Below, piece by piece: positions 9,226 to 17,172 of a DNA stretch of 38,052 nucleotides. Source of the DNA: Gammaproteobacteria bacterium (GTDB lineage: Bacteria > Pseudomonadota > Gammaproteobacteria > Steroidobacterales > GCA-2729495); assembly GCA_024276095.1 (NCBI GenBank), contig JAJRXW010000280.1:1-38052 (forward strand), in the 5' to 3' direction. The position numbers and the translations under genes were made by a program. The first letter of the stretch is position 1. The number at the start of each line of letters is the position of its first letter. A model generated the notes under the pieces. The model did not search any database. It saw only the letters and a program-made list of their open reading frames with translations, and was not told the DNA's origin.

Positions 9226-11838
9226 ATGAATAATCCTCAGCCCGTGCAAAACTCGCTCAAGTCCGGCCGCTGGATCCGCTCGACTTGCAAGATGTGCCTG
9301 CACTCATGCGGAAATCTCATTCACATTACCGACGACGGTGTTATCAACAAGATTGAGGGCGATCCGGCCAACCCGTCCAACAACGGAAAACTCTGCCCCA
9401 AGGGCAATGCGGCCATCATGCGCCACTACGACCCCAACCGTTTCAAACAGCCGATGAAACGCACCAACCCGAAAAAGGGGCCGAACGAAGATCCCATGTG
9501 GGAGCCGATCAGCTGGGACGAGGCGCTGGAGATCACTGCGCGGGAGATCAAGAAATCCATCGATGAGGATCCGCGGAAAATCCTGCCCTCTCTCGAGGAC
9601 TTCCAGAAGTTCAATATCTGGGTCTGGCCGCTGGCTTTCGGTAACTTTAACTGTTTCCAGTCCGGCGGCACGATGTGCGGCGGCGCCTATCATCCGGCGA
9701 ACGGCTATATTCATTCGGCGTTCGCAGCCGCCAACGATGTCAAACACTGCAACTACTGGATCAACAACGGTACCGGCGACGGGCTTTCTTCGCACCTGCA
9801 CGCAGCCGCGCAGTCCAACTGGGTCGCCAATGCCCGTATCGACCGCGGCATGCGCTGTGTCACGGTAGAGCCACGACTTTCCACTTCGGCAGCAAAATCG
9901 GAAGAATGGGTTCCGATACGTCCTGCGACCGATCGTCATTTCGCGCTGGGCCTGTGTCACGTCATGGTCAGCGAGAACCTGGTCGACTACGAATTCCTGA
10001 GGAAGGATACCAATGCCCCCTACCTGGTGGGGCCGGACGGATATTTTGTGCGGAACGCCGAAGACAAGATCTATGTCTGGGATTCCGTCGAAAACCGCGC
10101 AAAACTCTGGGATGACCCGACCATTCAGAAACTGGCGCTGGAAGGTACCTTCGAGGTAGAGGGCAAGGAGTGCAAACCGGCATTCCAGCGCTTCAGGGAT
10201 ATCCTTGACGAGTGCTCGCCGGAGGAAATGGAAAAAATCACCACGGTACCCGCCGAAACCACCCGCCGTATCGCCCGGGAGTTCTTTGAAGCGGCAACCA
10301 TCGGCGCCACCATCGAGATCGACGGCAGAACCATGCCCCTGCGACCGGCGGCCTACAACTACTACCGCGGCGCCCAGGGGCGAAAACTCGGGTTTCAGAC
10401 CAATCACGCATTCAAGATGGTGAATTTCCTGGTCGGCAACATCGATGCACCCGGCGGCCATATGGGCGTGACCCTGGATGACCAGTGGGTTGACAAAAGC
10501 CATGTCGCCCCCGGTGAAAACGGCATGATGATGCCCAATCCACACCAGCTCGGACCGGTGCCGCCCTTCTCCTATCCACCCAACACCTTCCACCTGATGG
10601 ACTACTTCCCGGTGGGCGTCCACCCGCCGCACCTGAACCTCAAGGTATTCGAAAACCCGGAGAAATACGGTATCGAATTTACTCCCGATGTCATGGTGAT
10701 CTGCCACTCGAATCCCCTGTGGGCCATGCAGGGTTCGCGGGAGGGATGGTTCAAATTCATGGCCAGCATGCGGTTTATCGTGGTATCCGACATCATCCCC
10801 ACCGAGACCACGCAATGGGCCGATATCATCCTGCCTTCGCACGATGCGCTGGAGTCATGGAACATGACCATGATCGAGCCACCGCACACCGAGGGAATGT
10901 GCATGCGGCAGCCGGCAACGGAGCCTTTGTATGACACCAAGAGCGAGGAGGACATTTTTTACGAACTGTCCGAACGCATGGGCATACTCGAAGCCTATAA
11001 CGGCGTTCTGAACATGGCGCAGGGCCTCGATCACAAGCCGGAGCTGATGCTGGAACTGGATAAGAAATATACCGACAAGGAAATGGCCGACCGCAAGGGG
11101 CGCCTGTGGAACGACAAAGGCATTGACTGGTACGTGGAAAACTGCGCCGTTACCGAGCGCCGTCCCGACAAGTGGTACCGCCCGTGGGAAGGCATGCGCC
11201 TTCATTTCTACATCGAAGACATGCTGAACCAGCGGGATCAATTGAAGCAGAAAATGGAAGAGGCGAACGTGCCCTTCCGTGACGAATGGTACTGGGACGA
11301 TTATTCACCGCTGCCGACGAAAAGACTGGATCCGGTACACGAGGAGCCCGAGGAATACAATCTTTACGGAATGTTCTTCAAGGATATCCAGCTGAACTTC
11401 GGTGAAAGCATCGGTAATCCATGGATCAATGACATCGTCTATCGCGACCCCGTGCATATCGCGCTGATGCTCAACCCGAAAACAGCTGCAGCAGAAGGGC
11501 TGGAATCCGGCGATATCGTCAGGGTCGAATCACCCTACGGCAAGATCTACGGGCGCATCGGCACGTCCGAGGGCTGGCACCCGGATGCCCTGGGCGTATC
11601 CAACTCGCTGTCGCGGATCAGCGTACGGCACAAGGGCGTTCCGCATGCCGGAGGCCACTTCAACGACATGCTGCCCTACGATCTTCGCAACACCGATGCA
11701 GTCACCGGGCAACCGGAAACCGTGTGCCGGGTGAAAATCACCAAACTGGATGACTGGCCGGAAGGGCTGAAGCAGGGGCTGACAGTCTACGATCTGGTCG
11801 ATGATATCCAGAAACCAGGTAAAGGGAGGACCCGCTGA
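9226..11838 (+). CDS. Molybdopterin-dependent oxidoreductase, DMSO reductase family catalytic subunit
   Basis: CKMCLHSCGN...KLCPKGNA (Cx2Cx3Cx27C [4Fe-4S] motif), WVPIRPATDRHFALGLCHV, C-terminal molydop-binding region; AAGGAG about 8 nt before ATG at 9226. Confidence 0.93.
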   Translation: MNNPQPVQNSLKSGRWIRSTCKMCLHSCGNLIHITDDGVINKIEGDPANPSNNGKLCPKGNAAIMRHYDPNRFKQPMKRTNPKKGPNEDPMWEPISWDEALEITAREIKKSIDEDPRKILPSLEDFQKFNIWVWPLAFGNFNCFQSGGTMCGGAYHPANGYIHSAFAAANDVKHCNYWINNGTGDGLSSHLHAAAQSNWVANARIDRGMRCVTVEPRLSTSAAKSEEWVPIRPATDRHFALGLCHVMVSENLVDYEFLRKDTNAPYLVGPDGYFVRNAEDKIYVWDSVENRAKLWDDPTIQKLALEGTFEVEGKECKPAFQRFRDILDECSPEEMEKITTVPAETTRRIAREFFEAATIGATIEIDGRTMPLRPAAYNYYRGAQGRKLGFQTNHAFKMVNFLVGNIDAPGGHMGVTLDDQWVDKSHVAPGENGMMMPNPHQLGPVPPFSYPPNTFHLMDYFPVGVHPPHLNLKVFENPEKYGIEFTPDVMVICHSNPLWAMQGSREGWFKFMASMRFIVVSDIIPTETTQWADIILPSHDALESWNMTMIEPPHTEGMCMRQPATEPLYDTKSEEDIFYELSERMGILEAYNGVLNMAQGLDHKPELMLELDKKYTDKEMADRKGRLWNDKGIDWYVENCAVTERRPDKWYRPWEGMRLHFYIEDMLNQRDQLKQKMEEANVPFRDEWYWDDYSPLPTKRLDPVHEEPEEYNLYGMFFKDIQLNFGESIGNPWINDIVYRDPVHIALMLNPKTAAAEGLESGDIVRVESPYGKIYGRIGTSEGWHPDALGVSNSLSRISVRHKGVPHAGGHFNDMLPYDLRNTDAVTGQPETVCRVKITKLDDWPEGLKQGLTVYDLVDDIQKPGKGRTR

Positions 11839-12452
11839 TGGCCAGATACGGCATGGTCTTCGATTTGCGGCGCTGCATCGGATGCAACGCCTGCGTGATC
11901 GGATGCAAACAGGAAAACTCGCTGCCGGATGGAATGTTTTTTACCCGTACATTGAGTGAAGAATATGGCGTCTACCCTGCGGTAAACCGGGTCTACATTC
12001 CAACGCTTTGCAATCACTGTGAGGATGCACCCTGTGAAAAAGTCTGCCCCAGCGGTGCCACCTATACCCGGGACGACGGCATCGTCATGGTCGATGCCGA
12101 CAAATGCATCGGCTGCGGCTCGTGTGCCGTAGCCTGCCCTTACGATCAGCGCTCCCAGGTAGACAAGGATCTGCTCAGCCACGGGCTGTTCGGCACCGAC
12201 GAACTGACGCCGTTCGAAAAAGACGGTTACCAGCGTTTCGTTCCGGGGACCATCACCAAGTGTGATTTCTGCAGCGAACGGGTAGACGCCGGACTGGACC
12301 CGGCCTGCGTCGTCACCTGTCCCACCGATGCGCGCATCTTTGGCGATCTTGACGACCCGGCAAGCAAGGCCAGCACACTGATACGGGAGCGGGACGGCAA
12401 GCCACCGATGCCGGAGCTGAAAACCCGGCCCAAGGTCTACTACGTCGACTAG
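11838..12452 (+). CDS. 4Fe-4S dicluster electron-transfer subunit (DmsB/PsrB/NrfC-like)
   Basis: CIGCNACVIGCKQEN, CNHCEDAPCEKVCP, CIGCGSCAVACPY, CDFCSERVDAGLDPACVVTCP; TGATG overlap with preceding gene; TAG stop. Confidence 0.94.
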   Translation: MARYGMVFDLRRCIGCNACVIGCKQENSLPDGMFFTRTLSEEYGVYPAVNRVYIPTLCNHCEDAPCEKVCPSGATYTRDDGIVMVDADKCIGCGSCAVACPYDQRSQVDKDLLSHGLFGTDELTPFEKDGYQRFVPGTITKCDFCSERVDAGLDPACVVTCPTDARIFGDLDDPASKASTLIRERDGKPPMPELKTRPKVYYVD

Positions 12453-12507
12453 ATCCAGAACCACAATGAAACCATTGGCAGCATTCAGAACAACAGGCGG
12501 TAGTGAA

Positions 12508-13416
12508 ATGGCAATGCAAGAGACAAAAATTGTTGGTGACAGCTTTCAGGTTGGAGTGCGTTTCCAGCGTTACTGGGACACATCGATGGCCATTGCATTT
12601 TTCTGCGGAGAGCTGGGGGCCGGGTTGTTTTTCGTGTCCTTTTTGTTTGATTTCGTTCCCGGAATGGTAACGGGCATGCTGATCACCGGGGTCTTCAAGT
12701 CCTATTTCCATATCGCTCACATGGGTGTGCCGATGAAATCCTGGCGTGCCATTCTGCGCCCGGACCGGTCCTGGATCAGTCGTGGCCTGATGGCCATCGT
12801 GTTCTACCTGGGTTTTGGCACGGTTCATGTACTGAACCTTTCTTTCGATCTCGAAACGACCCTGGGCCTGGGAACCGCGCTGGGCAACCTGGTGCAGTTC
12901 CTCGCCGCCGCCGCCGCGCTGGTCGTGATGACCTACCAGGGAATGGCCATGTCGCATTCGAGCGCAATCTCGCTGTGGAACACCGCCCTGATGCCCGTTT
13001 CCGGCCTGACCTATGCGCTGACCGGTGGCGCCGTCCTGACCATGGTGATGGGCTGGAACAGCCTGTTCGCCGTCACGCCGGAAGGCCTGAACAACTTGGC
13101 CACCGAGGTCCTGCTGTTGCTGCTGGTGGATGCGATCGTGCTGGCCAGTGTGGTGTACTCGGCCAATAATCGCTCCAGGGGCGGCCAGGTGTCGGTCTCG
13201 TTGCTGCTGAGCGGAATTTACCGGCAGCCGTTCCTGTTCCTGGTGGTCGGAACGGGGCTGGTGCTTCCGGCACTGGTTTTATGGCTGGTTCCCGGTAACT
13301 TTATCGCCGCGCTGCTCGCTGCTGCCACGATCCTGGCCGGCTATCTCACCTACCGGGTGCTGATCTTCAAAGCGGGCGTTTACGAGCCGATGACGAGCTT
13401 CAGGCCATCTGCATGA
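12508..13416 (+). CDS. NrfD/PsrC/DmsC-like membrane anchor subunit
   Basis: Polytopic hydrophobic protein directly downstream of the FeS subunit; ORF opens at 12466, but the ATG at 12508 has a better RBS-like context (aggcggtagtgaaATG). Confidence 0.85.
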   Translation: MAMQETKIVGDSFQVGVRFQRYWDTSMAIAFFCGELGAGLFFVSFLFDFVPGMVTGMLITGVFKSYFHIAHMGVPMKSWRAILRPDRSWISRGLMAIVFYLGFGTVHVLNLSFDLETTLGLGTALGNLVQFLAAAAALVVMTYQGMAMSHSSAISLWNTALMPVSGLTYALTGGAVLTMVMGWNSLFAVTPEGLNNLATEVLLLLLVDAIVLASVVYSANNRSRGGQVSVSLLLSGIYRQPFLFLVVGTGLVLPALVLWLVPGNFIAALLAAATILAGYLTYRVLIFKAGVYEPMTSFRPSA

Positions 13417-13434
13417 CAGGATACCGGTGTCGTC

Positions 13435-13896
13435 TTATTCCAGCGGAAGTTCCGTTGTCTTGACGACAGCACGCAGGGCAAAACTGGATTGCACGCGATC
13501 CACGCCGGGCAGCCGGGTCAGTTGCTCACTGTGGATACGCTCGAAGTCTCCCGCATCTGCAACCACGACCCGCAGGAAATAATCTGCCTCGCCGGCCATC
13601 AGGTAACACTCCATCACCTCCGGTAACCCGCGCACCGCCGCCTCGAACTTCTTCAGGTCCTCCTGCTGCTGCCGGTGCAGGGTAACCTGGACCAGGACAT
13701 TCGACGGATAACCTGCCTGGGCCTGGTTGACCAGCGCCACGTAACCGTCGATTACCCCTTCCTGTTCCAGTTGCCGGACCCGGCGCAGGCAGGCCGACTC
13801 CGACAAGCCGACCTGCCTGGCCAGTTCCACGTTACTGATACGCCCGTCATGCTGAAGAATGCCGAGTATGGCCTGGTCTGTCCGGTCAAGTATCAT
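13435..13896 (-). CDS. Lrp/AsnC family transcriptional regulator
   Basis: MILDRTDQAILGILQHDGRISNVELARQVGLSESACLRRVRQLEQEGVIDGY N-terminal HTH; RAM-like C-terminus; likely start at 13896 rather than 13977. Confidence 0.93.
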   Translation of the reverse strand: MILDRTDQAILGILQHDGRISNVELARQVGLSESACLRRVRQLEQEGVIDGYVALVNQAQAGYPSNVLVQVTLHRQQQEDLKKFEAAVRGLPEVMECYLMAGEADYFLRVVVADAGDFERIHSEQLTRLPGVDRVQSSFALRAVVKTTELPLE

Positions 13897-13936
13897 ATTG
13901 CAGATTATTGCGAAAAAATAAGGAAATACAGCAGAA

Positions 13937-13999
13937 TCTACGCTTTTATAGGCCAGATGACGCAAGTAAGCAAGCATATTTCGTCATTTCCAGCGTAGA
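13937..13999. promoter_or_regulatory. Nested inverted repeats in the Lrp-ald divergent intergenic region (candidate operator)
   Basis: TCTACGC (13937-13943) / GCGTAGA (13993-13999), and inside it ATGACG (13957-13962) / CGTCAT (13982-13987). Confidence 0.45.
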
Positions 14000-14049
14000 A
14001 TATTCTCAACCTTTTCAGCTTGTTTCGCCTTGATCTCCGGGAGTTCGTC

Positions 14050-15159
14050 ATGAAAGTCGGTGTGCCAACAGAAATCAAAAACCATGAATACCGGGTCGGC
14101 CTGGTTCCCGCCAGCGTTCGTGAACTGGCAGAAAGCGGTCATGAACTGATTGTTCAGTCGGGAGCCGGGGCGGGAATCGGCTACCATGACGAGCAATACC
14201 GAGCGGCCGGCGCGACCATCGTGGCGGATGCCGATGCCGTTTTCTCCCGGGCCGAACTGATCGTCAAGGTCAAAGAACCCCAGGCTGTGGAATGCACAAA
14301 GCTGCAACCCGGACAGGTGCTGTTTACCTACCTGCACCTGGCAGCCGACCTGGAACAGACCAAAGCGCTGATGAAATCGGGCACGACTGCCATCGCTTAT
14401 GAAACGGTCACCTCCGATGATCACAGCCTGCCGTTGCTGACACCGATGAGTGAAGTAGCCGGGCGCATGTCGATTCAGGTGGGCGCCCACTGCCTGCAAA
14501 AAGCGGTGGGCGGACGCGGTGTACTGCTTGGCGGTGTCCCCGGCGTTGCCCCGGGTAAAGTCGTCATTCTCGGCGGCGGTGTCGCGGGCAGCCATGCGGC
14601 TGAAATGGCCATGGGGCTCAAGGCGCACGTGGTTGTCATCGACCGTTCGAGCAAACGCCTGCGGGAACTGTCGGCCCTGTATGGCAACCGGTTGAAAACG
14701 GTCTATTCCACCACGGAAGCCATCGAAAGAGAGGTCACCAGTGCCGACCTCGTGGTGGGTTCGGTGTTGCTGCCCGGTGCCGCGGCGCCCAAGCTGGTTA
14801 CCAGGGAAATGGTTGCAGCCATGAAAAAAGGCTCGGCGATGGTGGATATATCAATCGACCAGGGCGGGTGTTTCGAGACCAGCCGACCGACTTCTCATGA
14901 CGACCCGATTTTCGAAGTCGATGGTGTCGTTCACTACTGCGTGACCAACATGCCGGGCGCAGTCGCGCATACCTCTACCTACGCGCTGAACAATGCCACG
15001 CTGCCGTTCGTCAAGGCGCTGGCGAACAAGGGCTGGGAACAGGCGCTGGCGGATGACCCGCATCTTGCCAACGGGCTGAATATTCATGCCGGGCAGCTGA
15101 TGCAAAAACCGGTTGCCGACGCACTGGGGCTGGAGTACACAGCGTACGTTGGCGGCTGA
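14050..15159 (+). CDS. ald: Alanine dehydrogenase
   Basis: MKVGVPTEIKNHEYRVGLVPASVRELAESGHELIVQSGAGAGIGYHDEQYRAAGA...; GAGRMSIQ-like segment, GGVPGVAPGKVVILGGGVAGSHAAEMAMGL; start ATG at 14050. Confidence 0.96.
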   Translation: MKVGVPTEIKNHEYRVGLVPASVRELAESGHELIVQSGAGAGIGYHDEQYRAAGATIVADADAVFSRAELIVKVKEPQAVECTKLQPGQVLFTYLHLAADLEQTKALMKSGTTAIAYETVTSDDHSLPLLTPMSEVAGRMSIQVGAHCLQKAVGGRGVLLGGVPGVAPGKVVILGGGVAGSHAAEMAMGLKAHVVVIDRSSKRLRELSALYGNRLKTVYSTTEAIEREVTSADLVVGSVLLPGAAAPKLVTREMVAAMKKGSAMVDISIDQGGCFETSRPTSHDDPIFEVDGVVHYCVTNMPGAVAHTSTYALNNATLPFVKALANKGWEQALADDPHLANGLNIHAGQLMQKPVADALGLEYTAYVGG

Positions 15160-15215
15160 GTGCCGGTCTGATTATGGGGGAATGGGCAGCTCTTGGCGGC
15201 TGATGTGCGATTTGC

Positions 15216-15362
15216 CAGGAAAGCCGGAAGCGACTCCCGATGTCCGGGGACAGGTGCGCGTGACTCTTTCCGGCGGATGGCTCCCTGCGGTCCGCTTTAT
15301 TCCGCCTGCAAGAGCCACGCGCACCTGTCCCCGGACATCGGGAGTCGCTTCCGGCTTTCCTG
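15216..15362. repeat. Long inverted repeat / hairpin element (MITE- or REP-like palindrome)
   Basis: 47-bp perfect inverted repeat (15216-15262 vs 15316-15362), extendable to 62-bp arms with 3 mismatches (15216-15277 / 15301-15362), 23-nt loop. Confidence 0.95.
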
Positions 15363-15468
15363 TTCGGGCGGGATGATCGGGCGCTGATGGTACGATCCGG
15401 TCGTGGTTGGCGCGGTTGACCTGAAGTCGGGCCGATACGCCAAGGATTATTGATCAGATCGGGCCCGG

Positions 15469-17157
15469 CTATCGGGACGGGGCCTGGCGGGTTTTCAGTT
15501 TCTCCTGAATATTCGAATTGCGGCCGAGATCGAGTATTACGATCAGATCGCCCTCGGTCGCCCAGTCGAGCGCGGCATCGAATGATTCGCTCTCGGAAAT
15601 ATAATGCCGGAGCTGGTCTTCACGGGCCCCGGCACTGAGCAGCTCGTCCCTGATAATCCCGAATACCTCGCCCGGCGGTCGGCCGCGGGCATATTGTTCG
15701 AGTTCGGAAACGATGGCCAGGTCCAGCCCGATGGCCCAGGCGCTTCGTGCCAGTTCCCGGATCTGCCGCTCCGTGCGATCGCCCGCCTGGCCAAAACACA
15801 GCGCCCTGCGCCTGGCGGGTATCGCGCGGGCCAGTGCAAACAGCGCCTGCATTGCCTCCGGATTGTGAGCAAAGTCGACCAGCACATGGAAGCCCTGTAC
15901 GGAATGAAGGTTGCTGCGGCCGGGATTGATGTCCGCTGACATGGTTGTCAGACCACGGCGGATTCCGGCCACGGTCACCCCGAAACAATCCGTCAATGCT
16001 GCAGCGCCCAGCGAATTGGCGATATTGTGTGCCGCAGCGGCATTGAGGGTGATAGGAATATCTGCAGCAGCGCAGATCGGGTCACGCTGGCGACCCGCCA
16101 CGCGCACCAGGCTGCCGCCGGAATAAACAAACGCCAGGCCACCCCCGGCAATATGCCCGGCAACAACCGGACTGTGTTCATCGAGACTGAACCAGATCAT
16201 TTTCCCGCCGAACTGTCTCGACTTCCCGACCAGCAACTCGTCATCGGCATTCAGAATCAGCCAGCCCGAGTCTTCCACGGCATGACTCACGACCCACTTG
16301 ATGCCGAGCAGTTCCTCGAGGTTCTGCGAGCCGAAATCCCCCAGGTGATCCTCGGCAATATTGGTAATCAGCGCGGCCTGCGCTGTGCTGACGCCGAGTC
16401 CGCGGCGCAACAGCCCTCCCCGTGCCGTTTCCAGGACTGCGCCATCGACGTCCTGTTGCCGCAGCACCATCCGGGCGCCGCCGGGACCCGACCAGCCGTC
16501 GCGGTCGATAATGCGATCGTTGACCGAAACCCAGTCCGTGCAACTCAGCCCGACATTTCTGCCATCCGACTGCAGAATATGTTTTGCGATTCGAACCGTT
16601 GTCGTCTTGCCGTTGGTGCCGGTAACAATGCCCACCGGCACATCGTGCAGGCGTGACCAGTCCAGGGTATCGGGATCCGGTAATTCGCGGAATGGCCAGC
16701 AGCGCGAGCCGCTACCCAGCCCGACCGATACCTCGTCGTCATCCCAGAGCAAAGACAGCCCGCGCTCGATCGCAGCCTGTTCCAGCCTGAGTAACGGCGG
16801 GTTGATCTCTTCGGCAATCGCCTTTGAGATTTCAGCGACGGTTGCAGCGAAATCCGGCATGGATTCGCCGCAAAATTCGCTCCTGCAGCATTCCCAGGCC
16901 CATTCGCCGATTGTGGAAGCGGCATACAGGGCATCGATCGGCGCCGAGAATGCGATACTCACGCCGCCTGCCAGCCGCCGGTGACAAACTGCTTCCCGGC
17001 CCCAGCCGACGGCATCGAGCATCAGCCCGATCTGTGCCCGGCAGTACGAAATCAGCCGACCAGCCTCTTCCGGCGTGCAGGATATGTCGAGTATCGCGCC
17101 GGGCTTCTCCCAAAGTACGTTGGGACCGGTCAGCCGCCTTGCGTCGAGGAATTCCAT
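15469..17157 (-). CDS. Mur ligase family protein, paralogous to the C-terminal half of cyanophycin synthetase
   Basis: 562 aa; VGIVTGTNGKTTTVRIAKHIL P-loop, VLETARGGLLRRGLGV, ITNIAEDHLGDFG, LVDFAHNPEAMQAL; no ATP-grasp region visible; TAG stop. Confidence 0.88.
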   Translation of the reverse strand: MEFLDARRLTGPNVLWEKPGAILDISCTPEEAGRLISYCRAQIGLMLDAVGWGREAVCHRRLAGGVSIAFSAPIDALYAASTIGEWAWECCRSEFCGESMPDFAATVAEISKAIAEEINPPLLRLEQAAIERGLSLLWDDDEVSVGLGSGSRCWPFRELPDPDTLDWSRLHDVPVGIVTGTNGKTTTVRIAKHILQSDGRNVGLSCTDWVSVNDRIIDRDGWSGPGGARMVLRQQDVDGAVLETARGGLLRRGLGVSTAQAALITNIAEDHLGDFGSQNLEELLGIKWVVSHAVEDSGWLILNADDELLVGKSRQFGGKMIWFSLDEHSPVVAGHIAGGGLAFVYSGGSLVRVAGRQRDPICAAADIPITLNAAAAHNIANSLGAAALTDCFGVTVAGIRRGLTTMSADINPGRSNLHSVQGFHVLVDFAHNPEAMQALFALARAIPARRRALCFGQAGDRTERQIRELARSAWAIGLDLAIVSELEQYARGRPPGEVFGIIRDELLSAGAREDQLRHYISESESFDAALDWATEGDLIVILDLGRNSNIQEKLKTRQAPSR

Positions 17158-17172
17158 TCAGTAAAAACCGGT

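Noticed and set aside
9304-10842. 512-codon minus-strand ORF opposite the molybdoenzyme catalytic subunit
   Set aside because: Shadow ORF; the plus strand has the clear Fe-S and molybdopterin motifs.
15113-15387. Small ORFs across the hairpin (87 and 64 aa)
   Set aside because: They translate both arms of the inverted repeat and overlap the end of ald; no independent coding evidence.
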